From the NCBI RefSeq assembly GCF_014472395.1, contig NZ_JACSZW010000001.1, positions 434,001 through 498,000 on the forward strand: DNA of 64,000 nt, read 5' to 3'. This stretch comes from Pedobacter sp. N36a (GTDB taxonomy: Bacteria > Bacteroidota > Bacteroidia > Sphingobacteriales > Sphingobacteriaceae). Below are positions 18,946 to 28,879 of the stretch, piece by piece; positions within the stretch are counted from its first letter, which is position 1, and each line of letters starts with the position of its first letter. The notes below the pieces were generated by a model. It saw nothing but the letters and a program-made list of their open reading frames with translations, was not told the origin of the DNA and ran no database searches. The position numbers and the translations under genes are program-made.

Positions 18946-20271
18946 TTATTCGATGGAAATTGCGCGTATGCGGCGGTTAATTAAATCAGCAACATAGAAA
19001 GTACCGGTTGTGGAATCGTAAATGATCCCATAAGGCTGATCAAACTGTGCATCCCTGAGTGCACCATCTGCATAACCTGCACTCCTTGGCCGGCCGGCAA
19101 AAGTGCTGACCACCCCCTGAGGAGTGATTTTACGGATGCAATGGTTAAATATATCCGCGACATAAAAATTGTCATTCTCATCGAATGCGCCTTGATGCGG
19201 TTGGTCGAACCGGGCATCAACACCCACCCCGTCATTATGTCCTGCACGGCCTCTTCCACCAACAAAATGTACGGGCGCCTCCAGTTTTCTGGTTTGGCGG
19301 TTAAAGCGGGATTTCAGAATGTAATGCTGGTTAACGACTACGATATAAGCGAAATCGCCGCTCGGCGCAAACTGGATGTTGAACTCCCAGTTATTGTCGT
19401 CCACCCTAAATAGCAGCTCTGAAGCATTGTTTTCTTTGTTCCATTTGAATACCTCTCCCTTTTCATAACTGTTATAAAAAAAGTCTCCGGTCTGAGGATG
19501 AGACGCCCCTCCGTTAGTGGTTTTATTATAGATCAAGGAATTCCATTCGGTAAAACCGGAAGCAGGTGTCAAAGCAGCCGTACTCAAGCCCCTTTCGTCC
19601 CATTGGTCGTTGGTTACATATAAGGTATCCCAGGTTGGACTAAAAGAAAGTGTTCTCGGTCTATCCATACCTTTACCGGTCCTGAACAAGGTTTTCACCT
19701 CTTTTTTCGCCATATCGATAAAACGCAATCCACGACGCTGCTCCAGCAAATAGATATTTTTATGCTGATCAAATGTCATCCAGTAAGGCTCTTCAAACTG
19801 CGCTTTATCAAAAGTTCCGTCTACAATCGCAGTCTTGCCATCCTTATCGGTAAAGCCTACCAGGGTGCTGACCGCTGGCATGAAAACATACTTGAATGCG
19901 GTCTTGGAAATGATTTCCTGAGCCTGATCGCCCTTGCCCACCTCTACTCTTACCGGCCCTATATTTGCACGGGAAGGTACCAGGACATATAATGCGGAAC
20001 TACTTGCACCAACCAATGGCGCCCGCTTGTTGTTAATGAATACCCTGATCAAAGAAGTATCACTTCCGAAGTTATTGCCTTCGATCACCAGCTGTGTCCC
20101 CACGCCTCCACTATCTGGAAGGAATCGCGACAATTCAATTGGTTGATTTGGATCGTAAACCTGCTGAGCGGATTCGGTGTCCTTTTTGCAGCCCCAGAGG
20201 AAAAACAGGACTGCAAGACAAAAAAGGCATAACTGGTTATGCACTTTTAAGTAGGTAAAAATTTTATTCAT
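18946..20271 (-). CDS. IPT/TIG and NHL-repeat surface lipoprotein
   Basis: 441-residue lipoprotein (FFLWGC, C28). An IPT/TIG immunoglobulin-like domain covers about 40-125 (FLPDSGGVGTQLVIEGNNFGSDTSLIRVFINNKRA), followed by an NHL-type six-bladed propeller (about 140-441) with repeats such as FDQPHQGAFDENDNFYVADIFNHCIRKI and FDQPYGIIYDSTTGTFYVADLINRRIRAI. Bacteroidota use this architecture as surface glycan-binding proteins in SusCD operons. It is the first gene of the operon, 17 bp before SusC. The ligand is presumed to be the same glycan; a purely structural role cannot be excluded. Confidence 0.88.
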   Translation of the reverse strand: MNKIFTYLKVHNQLCLFCLAVLFFLWGCKKDTESAQQVYDPNQPIELSRFLPDSGGVGTQLVIEGNNFGSDTSLIRVFINNKRAPLVGASSSALYVLVPSRANIGPVRVEVGKGDQAQEIISKTAFKYVFMPAVSTLVGFTDKDGKTAIVDGTFDKAQFEEPYWMTFDQHKNIYLLEQRRGLRFIDMAKKEVKTLFRTGKGMDRPRTLSFSPTWDTLYVTNDQWDERGLSTAALTPASGFTEWNSLIYNKTTNGGASHPQTGDFFYNSYEKGEVFKWNKENNASELLFRVDDNNWEFNIQFAPSGDFAYIVVVNQHYILKSRFNRQTRKLEAPVHFVGGRGRAGHNDGVGVDARFDQPHQGAFDENDNFYVADIFNHCIRKITPQGVVSTFAGRPRSAGYADGALRDAQFDQPYGIIYDSTTGTFYVADLINRRIRAISIE

Positions 20272-20387
20272 AATTGTTTATTTGGTTTATAATTTGGCTC
20301 ATCGAATTGGCCTCTTGTCCGCCAGAAATTGTGCAATACAGTCCCTGACGACCTGTAAAAAGCCATCTGTTAAACATTAAAATAAAA

Positions 20388-20405
20388 CGCAAAAGTTCTT
20401 TTGCG
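20388..20405 (-). terminator. Candidate terminator after the 28.7-20.6 kb gene series
   Basis: CGCAAAAGTTCTTTTGCG is a perfect 8-bp inverted repeat with a 2-nt centre. Read on the minus strand it is followed by TTTTATTTT, as expected for an intrinsic terminator downstream of the gene ending at 20565. The stem is AT-rich, so strength is uncertain. The rest of 20272-20564 (293 bp) must carry the promoter of the SusCD operon; I see no good TAnnTTTG on the minus strand. Confidence 0.4.
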
Positions 20406-20564
20406 CAGACTAACACTAGGCTAGCCTGCTAACTGGAGTTCCCGAAATTAGAGTTGATGTTCATGGTCGTTTTGGTTTGGTTTATATATTTGGTTATTCT
20501 TGAATTCAACTTAATTTTGGTAACAGAACTTCATCTAAACAATATGAATTTAGTAGGTGTATGA

Positions 20565-23078
20565 TTATTTTGTATGGCTATGCCCTTCTTTCTGCTGATT
20601 CCACTGACTTTCCAATAGCTTGATGAAATAGCCGCCCACCACACTTCTAGCTGTAAAATTCTGGCGAAGTCCATCTGTTGTTCCATGCCAGTCACTAAGC
20701 GGAGAACGGGAAGTAGTTTCTATCGCATACAAGTACATCGGGTCTATAAAAGCATCAAAATCTGCCCGGTGATCAGCCAATACTGAAGTCCAGATTACCC
20801 AATCAGATTTAGTATAGGATTTGCGGCTATCTAATGGTAAGCCGTATTTATTCTGCTTCCCTAAATAATACTTCACTTCTTTTTCATAAACCGTTTTAGG
20901 AAATAGATCAAGGCCTAATAACTTATCCCATACTAAATTATACTTCTGACTCCAGGTATCTTTTTGACCAAAAGCCAGACTATAGTGATCGCCGTCATCT
21001 GCAAGTTCCATCCATTTCTTCGCCATCTCTTTAGCCATATTGGTATATTTTAGTGCAGTCGATGTTTCTCCCATTTGCTGTGCCATCCAGCCATAAGCAC
21101 CAAGCGCCACAATCGCTTTTGCGGATAAATTGGCATTTCTGTTCAGGTGACCGGCAAAATCATCCGTACACAACTGATTTCCTGGATCAAAGCCCTCTTT
21201 ACTCAGGTATTCCGCCCAGGTAGTCAGGGTAGCCCAGTGTTCTTTTGCATAGGCAGGATTTCCTGCTGCTTTTACCGTTGCTGCAGTTACAATAATCATA
21301 TTTCCAGCTTCCTCTACCGGCATATCTTCCCCATAAGTCTGGCCATTTGCCAAAGGGTAAGTGCCTAAATCATGTGCAGGATATGGTTTTTTCCACCTGC
21401 CGCTTTCAGAATATTCGAACATACCATTCAACAAACCTTTCACTAATTCCGGGTTATAAGCCAGGAATAAAGGCGCAGAGGGATAGGTCAGATCCACCGT
21501 ATAAATAGAGCCGTTACTATAATTCTCTTTCGACATAAACAGCAATTCTCCCTTCGGACTTTTCACTAGTTTATGCGCAGAAATTGCTTGTCTATACGCA
21601 AGAATGCATAAACCTGCATATTTTTCTCCTCCGGATTTAACCGCAGCAGCATACATTTGGGTATCGAAGGCATTACATTTTTCTATAATCTGAGCATACT
21701 CATTGGCAGATTTCTGCAGCATGGAAGCGAAAGTAGTTTTGCCATCATTCGTCCAGTAGGCTTTCAGGTTTTTACCGAAATACTGGATCGACTCCAGGTC
21801 ATCATAAGCCAGCATAACAAACTGCTGTTTTGCCTTATCGGCTACCTGACCAAAATCCAGCACGGTATTCAAAGCATACTTCGTTCCTTTAACTTTGCTG
21901 ATGTTTTCAGGTTTTCTACCCGATTGGAATAGCGCTGGACTAAGAGAGGAAGGGGCAATAAACTGTGTACTTTTTTGAGACTGAGGTACGGCTACATAGG
22001 CATATCCCCAATCTATACGTACATTATCACCACTTTTTTGCAGCACTGGCTGCGAAGTAGTTCCGGCTTTAAGTACCGAAAGACCAGGAACATTCAAAGT
22101 GGAAACTTCCACTTCCTGCCCCGGTGTATTGATCGCTAAATCTGAAGATGCGGCAAAAAGAACTTTTACCTGATGCGCTTTTTTATCATTGGATTTAACG
22201 CGATAAGTCAGGTAAGAAACAGGTCTGGAAATCAAGTCCAGGTTGTCCATCAGCAATGGAGAAGTAAAGGCAAGCTCTAAATCAACCCCTCCTGCTTTAA
22301 AGGAATATGTCGTCTGAGTCGCTTTTACTATTCTGCTGGTCTGTGCAGCCAAGGTGACTTTAGGATGATTTGCAGGATCATCTGTGACCAGTCCTGCATC
22401 CAGCCATTGTCCGCCGGCAGTATTTTCAATGTGTATTGCCAATACATTCTTCCCTTTTTTCAGGCTTTTCAGCGCCGCCCCATTTATAGGAACATATGCA
22501 TACTTGCCATCCGTGAAACCTGTTTTCTTAAAGACCTCCTGGCCATTTAAATACACTTCCACATTATCATCATGGTTGATTTTAAGGTATAAAACCTTTG
22601 GAATCTCGGCGCCGAGCTGAAAATCCCTAACTGCCCAAAGGTGTCTGCTTTTCCATTCTGTTCCTGCCTGATGAAAGCGGTCTCCGAAAGGTGCCGAACC
22701 TGATTTCCAGGTCGAAGCATCAAAACCAGGCGTATTCCATGCGCCATTTGGCGCTGTTTCCGTATAACGGAAGGAATAGATTTTCTCATCTGCGGCAGGC
22801 AATATGGTTTTATAAGTTCTTTCGGCATGGCCCATGAAATTATAGGATTTTCCGTCCACTTGTATCAATCCGCTCAATGCTTGTTCCGCACCTGTCCAGT
22901 GTGAAGTAGCGGATTCGTTCAGCTGATCGGTCGTAGACCAGATGCTGAAATAGGGATCGTGAGTAATTAAAGGATATGCTGGGGCCTTACTCTGCTGTGC
23001 CTGTGCGGATACTAAAGTAAGTCCGAGGGTAATAAATGTTAAAATTTGACGAATCATAGAATTAGGGAATCTTTTCAA
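20565..23078 (-). CDS. Secreted DUF4965/glutaminase A-like protein (paralogue 1)
   Basis: 837 residues with a signal peptide (to AQAQ, about 27). Domain order: a short DUF4964-like N-terminal segment (YPLITHDPYFSIWS); an inserted galactose-binding jelly-roll resembling those of GH2 and GH106 enzymes (about 90-230, INHDDNVEVYLNGQEVF); DUF5127; DUF4965; and the six-hairpin DUF1793 domain (EDMPVEEAGNMIIVTAA, CTDDFAGHLNRNANLSAKAIVALGAYG, RSVVGGYFIKLLE). Fungal relatives are called glutaminase A, but Bacteroidota copies sit in glycan loci and their real substrate is unclear. About two-thirds identical by eye to the gene at 24308-26770, so a duplication. Secreted; activity unassigned. Confidence 0.85.
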   Translation of the reverse strand: MKRFPNSMIRQILTFITLGLTLVSAQAQQSKAPAYPLITHDPYFSIWSTTDQLNESATSHWTGAEQALSGLIQVDGKSYNFMGHAERTYKTILPAADEKIYSFRYTETAPNGAWNTPGFDASTWKSGSAPFGDRFHQAGTEWKSRHLWAVRDFQLGAEIPKVLYLKINHDDNVEVYLNGQEVFKKTGFTDGKYAYVPINGAALKSLKKGKNVLAIHIENTAGGQWLDAGLVTDDPANHPKVTLAAQTSRIVKATQTTYSFKAGGVDLELAFTSPLLMDNLDLISRPVSYLTYRVKSNDKKAHQVKVLFAASSDLAINTPGQEVEVSTLNVPGLSVLKAGTTSQPVLQKSGDNVRIDWGYAYVAVPQSQKSTQFIAPSSLSPALFQSGRKPENISKVKGTKYALNTVLDFGQVADKAKQQFVMLAYDDLESIQYFGKNLKAYWTNDGKTTFASMLQKSANEYAQIIEKCNAFDTQMYAAAVKSGGEKYAGLCILAYRQAISAHKLVKSPKGELLFMSKENYSNGSIYTVDLTYPSAPLFLAYNPELVKGLLNGMFEYSESGRWKKPYPAHDLGTYPLANGQTYGEDMPVEEAGNMIIVTAATVKAAGNPAYAKEHWATLTTWAEYLSKEGFDPGNQLCTDDFAGHLNRNANLSAKAIVALGAYGWMAQQMGETSTALKYTNMAKEMAKKWMELADDGDHYSLAFGQKDTWSQKYNLVWDKLLGLDLFPKTVYEKEVKYYLGKQNKYGLPLDSRKSYTKSDWVIWTSVLADHRADFDAFIDPMYLYAIETTSRSPLSDWHGTTDGLRQNFTARSVVGGYFIKLLESQWNQQKEGHSHTK

Positions 23079-23114
23079 TTTGATTGGATACGGAAGTTAA
23101 TTAGATACGGAATG

Positions 23115-24308
23115 CTATTTAGCTACCGAGAATTGATAAACGGACTGGCTCTGATAAGTCTCGCCGGGTTTCAAGACCGTAGTCGGAAAAGACGGCTGAT
23201 TTGGACTATCAGGAAAATGCTGTGTTTCCAAAGCAAAAGCCGTTCTGAAATCATCTTTATGATTGCCTTTCATCGTGTTTTTACTTTGCATAAAATTCCC
23301 GCTGTAGAACTGCAACCCCGGCTGATCGGTATACACGCGCATCAAAATCCCGGTTTTATCGCCGGTCACAACAGCTACAGCATCATTCGCACCATGTGGA
23401 TTCAACACAAAATTATGGTCATATCCTTTTCCATTCGCCAGCTGCAGGTTTTTAAGCTCAATGTCCTTTCCTATGGTTTTAGCCTTTGTAAAATCGAATG
23501 GTGTACCTTTTACCGCCTCTATTTTGCCAGATGGAATTAACGTGGAATCAACTGGGGTATATTTGTCTGCATTGATTTCAAGCAAATGATTTAATATGCT
23601 TCCGCTCGCTGAGCCATTCAAATTGAAAAAAGCATGATTTGTTAAATTGACAATCGTCTTTTTGTCGGTTGTTGCTTTGTAATTGATTTTAAGCGCATTG
23701 TCGTCGGTTAAAGTATAAGTGACGGTTACCTTTAAGTTTCCAGGGAAGCCCTCTTCCATATCTTTTGATAAGTACTGAAGTGCTAAAGTTTGTGCATCCG
23801 GCTGTGTGGCCTCCCAAACGACATCCTGATACCCTTTTTTTCCGCCATGTAAAGTATTCAGCCCATTATTGGTGAAAATCTTATAGGCTTTTCCGTCCAG
23901 GTTAAACTGTCCTTTCGCAATCCGGTTGCCATAGCGGCCGATGGTAGCCCCAAAATAGGGCTCTGTAGATTTCTGGTAACCGTCAATACGGTCAAATCCA
24001 GCCACCACATCCACTAATTTACCGGCTTTATCCGGAACAAATAGTCCAACCAGCCGGCCACCAAAATTGGTGACCAGCGCTTTCGAACCAAACTTATTTT
24101 TAAGACTGTACAGGCGAACCGGTTTACCCTCTATTTCTTTTTCAAAGTTCTTAGCGGCAATATTCGCAGTATCTGAAAGCCCTTGACTCGTGGCATCTGA
24201 AACGCCTTGATTTGCTGCAGACTTTTGCGAAGTCGAATTACAGGCTGCTGCCAGGAGCATCGTGCCTACCGCTAAAGCTGGAATAGTTTTATTTAAATAT
24301 GCTTTCAT
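23115..24308 (-). CDS. Aldose 1-epimerase (galactose mutarotase), lipoprotein
   Basis: 397 residues. The lipobox LAAAC (C23) shows an exported, membrane-anchored mutarotase rather than the usual cytoplasmic one. Family features: FGGRLVGLFVPDKAGK, GATIGRYGNRIAKGQF, the catalytic His in VNLTNHAFFNLNG, and the general-base Glu near the C-terminus in FALETQHFPDSPN. It interconverts alpha and beta anomers of free sugars released by neighbouring glycosidases. It is embedded between the two DUF4965 paralogues: its ATG overlaps the last base of the upstream gene (24308) and it ends 36 bp before the downstream one, so all three are one transcript. Confidence 0.93.
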   Translation of the reverse strand: MKAYLNKTIPALAVGTMLLAAACNSTSQKSAANQGVSDATSQGLSDTANIAAKNFEKEIEGKPVRLYSLKNKFGSKALVTNFGGRLVGLFVPDKAGKLVDVVAGFDRIDGYQKSTEPYFGATIGRYGNRIAKGQFNLDGKAYKIFTNNGLNTLHGGKKGYQDVVWEATQPDAQTLALQYLSKDMEEGFPGNLKVTVTYTLTDDNALKINYKATTDKKTIVNLTNHAFFNLNGSASGSILNHLLEINADKYTPVDSTLIPSGKIEAVKGTPFDFTKAKTIGKDIELKNLQLANGKGYDHNFVLNPHGANDAVAVVTGDKTGILMRVYTDQPGLQFYSGNFMQSKNTMKGNHKDDFRTAFALETQHFPDSPNQPSFPTTVLKPGETYQSQSVYQFSVAK

Positions 24309-26770
24309 TACCTTTTATTTAACTTATCGTCCAATAATTTCATAGAATATCCACCCACTACACTACGCGCCTGGAAGCCAACTTGTTTTCCGTCGGTCGT
24401 CTCATGCCAGTCACTCATGGGTACCCTGTCTGAGGTTTCAACCGCAAACTTGTAGATCGGATTAACCAGCTGATCAAAGTCGGCACGATTGTCCGTCAGC
24501 GTAGCTGTCCAGATGATCCAGTCCGATTTGGTATACGTCCTGCGACTGTCCAAAGGCAAGCCATAAGCTTTTTGCTGTTTCAGATAAAACTTGATTTCTT
24601 TATCATAAACAGCTTTTGGGAAAATGTCTAGTTTCAGAACTTTGTCCCAAACCAGGTTGTATTTTTGGCTCCAGCTGTCTTTATTGTCGAAAGTCAGTGC
24701 GTAATGGTCTCCGGCATCAGCCATCTGCATCCATTTTTGCGCCATCTCTTTTGCCATATTTTTATACTTCGCTGCGATCTCAGTTTTTCCTAATTGTTCC
24801 GCAAGCATGCCATAGCTGCCCAGGGCAACGATCGCTTTAACCGATAAATTGGCATTACGTGCCAGGTGACCCGCAAAATCATCTGTACAAAGCTGGTTCG
24901 CAGGATCAAATCCTTCTTTACTCAGGTAATCTGCCCAGATGCTCAGCGTTTCCCAGTGTTTTTTTGCATATTCCGCATTGCCTTCTACTTTGGCAAGGGC
25001 AGCAGTTAAAATGATCATGTTTCCAGACTCTTCTACCGGCATATCTTCGCCGTAAGTTTGCCCATTTCCTAATGGATAAGTCCCGATATCATGCGCTGCA
25101 TACGGCTTTTTCCAACGACCGCTTTCACTATAATAAAAGATGCCGTTCATCATCCCTTTCAGCAATTCTGGATTATAAACCAAAAATAATGGTGCAGAAG
25201 GATAAGTGATATCTACCGTATTGATAGATCCGTTGCTAAAGTTCTCTTTGGAAAGAAAAAGTAATTCTCCATCCGGGCTTTTCACCAATTTATGAGCAGA
25301 AATCGCTTGTCTATAAGCCAGCACACAAAGTTTCGCGTATTTTTCGCCTCCGGCATCCAATACACTTTTATACATCGAGGCATCAAAATCCTCACATCTT
25401 TTTAGGAGCTGTTTGTAACTGTCGGCCGCAAGAACCAATTCGTTTTCAAAAGTTTTATCTCCATTGGTATTCCAGTAGGCTTTCAGGTTTTTCCCAAAAA
25501 ACTGAACCGATTCCAGATCATCATAACCCAGCATCACATATTGTTCTTTGGGGGTACTTCCTACCTGTCCGAAAGAAAGTTGAGTACTTATTGATAATTT
25601 AGTTCCGGTAGCAGAACTTGATTTCGCAGCTTGATTAGACTTCATAAAGGCATCAACCGCATCTTTCAATGGAACTACATATTGACTGGCCGAAGCTCCA
25701 GCGGGCGTCGCCACATATAAATAACCCCAATCTATCCGAAGGTCGTCACCAGCTCTGCTCATGATCTTTTGATCCACCGTTCCTGCTTTCAGCACCGAAA
25801 GACCTTTCGCATTGGCCTTAGTTACTTTTACCTTCTGTCCGGAAGTATTCACAGCAAGATTGGTGGAGGCATTAAAAAGTACAGCTACCTGATGCGGTTT
25901 GCGATCATTGGATTTTACGCGATAAGTTACGTAGGAAATCGGTCTGGAGATCAGGTTCAAATCATCCATTAGTAAAGGAGAAGTGAAGGTAACGGAAAGA
26001 TCTACCCCGCCTGCTTTGAACTCATAACTGGTTTGCGTTGCAGTGATGTCCACCTTTTTCTGGCTTGCCTGAGCAAGTGGTTTTAGCACTGGAGCAGAGG
26101 AAATCAATCCGGCATCCAGCCAGGCGTCACCAATGGTATTCTTAATATGAACAGCCAGTACATTTTTACCTTTTTTAAGATTTTTCAGTACCGCATCTTT
26201 TAAAGGAACATAAGTAAACCGGTTGCTGGTCCAGCCAATAAAGCTATAAATCAGATCACCGTTTAAGAAAACCTCTACGTTATCATCGTGGTTCAGTTTT
26301 AAAGTCAGGTCTTTCAATGCAGGATCTTTGAGTTCAAAAGTTCTGCGTACCCATAATTCTTTAGTCGTCCAGGCGGTCTTTGCCCCGTTCCGCAGATCGC
26401 CAAATGGTGCTCCGGCAGTTTTCCATCCGGCAGCATTAAAACCAATACTGTTCCAATTTCCTACTGGTGCAGATTCCGTATAGCTGAACTGATAATCCTC
26501 ATCATCAGAGGTAGCCAGCACATTGGTATAAGGTTTAGACGCCGCACCTAAAAAGCTGTAGGGAACGCCATCAACTTTAATAATGCCAGTCAAGGATTGT
26601 TCTGTCCCTGTCCAATGTTTGGTAACAGATGAATTGACCTGATCCGTGGCAGACCAGACGCTAAAATAAGGGTCGTGTGTAATTAAAGGATATGATGGAG
26701 CAATGCGTTCCTGAGCGGAAGCATTCCACAGCATAGCCGATAAACCTAAAGTCATCAATAATCGTTTCAT
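24308..26770 (-). CDS. Secreted DUF4965/glutaminase A-like protein (paralogue 2)
   Basis: 820 residues, signal peptide to about residue 19 (MKRLLMTLGLSAMLWNASAQ). Same architecture as the gene at 20565-23078: YPLITHDPYFSVWSATDQ, jelly-roll insertion (LNHDDNVEVFLNGDLIYSF), DUF5127, DUF4965, DUF1793 (EDMPVEESGNMIILTAA, CTDDFAGHLARNANLSVKAIVALGS). The two copies are collinear to the end (RSVVGGYSMKLLDDK). Its stop overlaps the start of the mutarotase gene by one base, so it is translationally coupled. The pairing with a mutarotase argues for a sugar substrate rather than glutamine, but no activity can be assigned. Confidence 0.85.
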   Translation of the reverse strand: MKRLLMTLGLSAMLWNASAQERIAPSYPLITHDPYFSVWSATDQVNSSVTKHWTGTEQSLTGIIKVDGVPYSFLGAASKPYTNVLATSDDEDYQFSYTESAPVGNWNSIGFNAAGWKTAGAPFGDLRNGAKTAWTTKELWVRRTFELKDPALKDLTLKLNHDDNVEVFLNGDLIYSFIGWTSNRFTYVPLKDAVLKNLKKGKNVLAVHIKNTIGDAWLDAGLISSAPVLKPLAQASQKKVDITATQTSYEFKAGGVDLSVTFTSPLLMDDLNLISRPISYVTYRVKSNDRKPHQVAVLFNASTNLAVNTSGQKVKVTKANAKGLSVLKAGTVDQKIMSRAGDDLRIDWGYLYVATPAGASASQYVVPLKDAVDAFMKSNQAAKSSSATGTKLSISTQLSFGQVGSTPKEQYVMLGYDDLESVQFFGKNLKAYWNTNGDKTFENELVLAADSYKQLLKRCEDFDASMYKSVLDAGGEKYAKLCVLAYRQAISAHKLVKSPDGELLFLSKENFSNGSINTVDITYPSAPLFLVYNPELLKGMMNGIFYYSESGRWKKPYAAHDIGTYPLGNGQTYGEDMPVEESGNMIILTAALAKVEGNAEYAKKHWETLSIWADYLSKEGFDPANQLCTDDFAGHLARNANLSVKAIVALGSYGMLAEQLGKTEIAAKYKNMAKEMAQKWMQMADAGDHYALTFDNKDSWSQKYNLVWDKVLKLDIFPKAVYDKEIKFYLKQQKAYGLPLDSRRTYTKSDWIIWTATLTDNRADFDQLVNPIYKFAVETSDRVPMSDWHETTDGKQVGFQARSVVGGYSMKLLDDKLNKR

Positions 26771-26854
26771 ATATTTTGTAGTGTGTTTCTGTATTTGTGT
26801 GTTGTTGTGTTATTTGTGATTTCTTATTCCCTGCATGCGATAGCTCTATACACT

Positions 26855-26894
26855 TAGACTTCTAGACACCTAGATGCCTAGATATATAGACACC
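26855..26894. repeat. Five-copy 8-bp degenerate tandem repeat
   Basis: TAGACTTC-TAGACACC-TAGATGCC-TAGATATA-TAGACACC in an uninterrupted 8-bp register, followed by a partial AGACATC. It lies in the 139-bp gap between the GH2 gene and the second DUF4965 gene. Each unit begins TAGA. No coding explanation; possibly a regulator array or a simple-sequence tract. Confidence 0.7.
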
Positions 26895-26909
26895 AGACAT
26901 CTTAAAAAA

Positions 26910-28751
26910 TTAAGGTTTTACGAAATACAACCTATCGTTTGCCCCTTTGATTTTTGCTTCAGGAAGTTTCATGATCCTGTCGTAGGTCATCAATCCATTT
27001 GTTTCCTGCTCCACATCGGTGGTCTGTGTATATACCGCAGCCGACAATCCCTTTTTGATTAAACCCTCCAGGCTTCGGATAAAGGAATCATACTTTTCAA
27101 AAAGTTCATCCGCAGTTTTAAAAGACTGGTATCCCCAGTTGTCTTTATCTTTCCAGGTATGCCCTGCAACCGGTAAGCCTAATCCACCAAATTCTCCAAG
27201 CACAATGGCATGAGTAGTACCAAAAAGATCTGGTCTTGGCATTTTTGGTTCCGGATAATGGTGTAAATCGACGATATCACCGGTGATGACATGATTGCCG
27301 CCACTTGCACTGTTGACCAATCTGGAAGGATCCTTCTTCTTCGTCCATTCTGCGATTTCCTTGGTTTTAAATTGTCCCCATGCCTCATTGAATGGCGTCC
27401 ATACTACTATCGAAGGGAAATTGTGAAGGTCGTCCATGATTTTATTCCATTCTTTACGATACATGGCTTCTGATTCCGGACTGCGGTTTTTATCAGTTCC
27501 ACCCATTGTGCCCAGGTTCGGTTCCCAATGGTTGCCAAGATCTCCGCTAGGCATATCCTGCCATACCAGCATTCCCAGCCGATCACATTCGTAATACCAC
27601 CTTGCCGGCTCCACTTTAATGTGCTTGCGAATCATATTAAAGCCCATTTCTTTAGTCTTTAGGATATCGAAAATCATCGCTTCTTCTGTAGGTGCAGTAT
27701 ATAAACCATCTGGCCACCAACCCTGATCTAAAGGACCATATTGAAAGACAAATTCGTTATTGATCAGCATTCTTTCGATTCCATTCTGATCCTTAGCCAT
27801 CGATGATTTACGCATGGCGAAGTAACTGCCCGCCTGATCGATGACCTTACCATTACGTAGCAATTCAATTTTCAGGTCATATAAGAAAGGGCTTGTAGTA
27901 GACCATAATTTTGGGTTTTCTATCGCTAAAGAAACCGCTTCATCAATCGCTGCTTCTTTTTTAGTGACTTCATTTTTACCATCCAATGCGGTGATTCTAA
28001 CCTGATCGCCAGGTTGGGCAGCCGCAACGTTTACATTTACAGTCAGTATTTTTGCGTCTATATCAGGTGTTTGTTTAGTAGCTATTATATGTGTTTTTGG
28101 CACGCTTTCCAGCCAAACAGTCTGCCAGATACCAGTAACCGGGGTATACCAGATCCCTTCCGGTTTACGAACCTGTTTACCTCTTGGCTGCGGCCCTTCG
28201 TCTGTAGGATCCCAAACACGGACTTTGATTTCCTGTGTGCCGCTTTTTTTAAGCAGACTCGTGATATTAAAGGTAAAAGGATCGAAACCACCTTCATGCT
28301 GACCTGCACTTTTGCCGTTCACAAAAACTTCAGCCTGCCAGTCTACCGCACCGAAATGCAGCAGTACTTCTTTATTTTTTATACTGGCCGGAATGGTAAT
28401 CGCATGCTTATACCATAATACACTGTCTTTACCTACAGTTTTTCCTACCCCAGACAATGCGGATTCTACAGCAAAAGGGACAAGGATACTGCCTTGGTAT
28501 TTAACCGGTTCATTTTGATCTTTTGGGGCAATGGCATAACTCCAAAGGCCATTCAGGTTTTTCCAATTTTCTGAACGTACCAATTGAGGGCGGGGATAAT
28601 CCGGCAAAGGGGCTTTCGGATTAACCTTTTCCGCCCAAGGGGTTGTTATTTTATTTTTAATTAATGTCCAATTTTTTTCTTGCGCATGTAATGAGGAATA
28701 GCTAAGCACAAATAGCAGTGCGCCGGATAATAGTCTGTTCATAAAATTCAA
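26910..28751 (-). CDS. Glycoside hydrolase family 2 enzyme
   Basis: 613 residues with signal peptide (to LHAQ, 23). Domain order is standard for GH2: sugar-binding jelly roll (about 60-215, GLWSYAIAPKDQ and LHFGAVDWQAEVFVNGKSAGQHEGGFDPF), immunoglobulin-like domain (about 215-310), TIM barrel (310-613). Catalytic acid/base is E456 in WTPFNEAWGQ; nucleophile is E520 in VLGEFGGLG. It lacks the C-terminal domains of LacZ, giving the short form frequent in Bacteroidota PULs. Specificity may be beta-galactosidase, beta-glucuronidase or beta-mannosidase; in a mannose setting beta-mannosidase is possible, but the sequence does not decide. 139 bp separates it from the next gene. Confidence 0.9.
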   Translation of the reverse strand: MNFMNRLLSGALLFVLSYSSLHAQEKNWTLIKNKITTPWAEKVNPKAPLPDYPRPQLVRSENWKNLNGLWSYAIAPKDQNEPVKYQGSILVPFAVESALSGVGKTVGKDSVLWYKHAITIPASIKNKEVLLHFGAVDWQAEVFVNGKSAGQHEGGFDPFTFNITSLLKKSGTQEIKVRVWDPTDEGPQPRGKQVRKPEGIWYTPVTGIWQTVWLESVPKTHIIATKQTPDIDAKILTVNVNVAAAQPGDQVRITALDGKNEVTKKEAAIDEAVSLAIENPKLWSTTSPFLYDLKIELLRNGKVIDQAGSYFAMRKSSMAKDQNGIERMLINNEFVFQYGPLDQGWWPDGLYTAPTEEAMIFDILKTKEMGFNMIRKHIKVEPARWYYECDRLGMLVWQDMPSGDLGNHWEPNLGTMGGTDKNRSPESEAMYRKEWNKIMDDLHNFPSIVVWTPFNEAWGQFKTKEIAEWTKKKDPSRLVNSASGGNHVITGDIVDLHHYPEPKMPRPDLFGTTHAIVLGEFGGLGLPVAGHTWKDKDNWGYQSFKTADELFEKYDSFIRSLEGLIKKGLSAAVYTQTTDVEQETNGLMTYDRIMKLPEAKIKGANDRLYFVKP

Positions 28752-28879
28752 TATTTGGTAATCAAATATTGGAATTTACGCTTTAGATCTCTCTACAGTT
28801 TTGTATCATAATTTCCTCATTTCGTCTCTATTTAATTAAAAATGAGCAGATAAGAATTTAAAGGCATTTAATACTGCTT

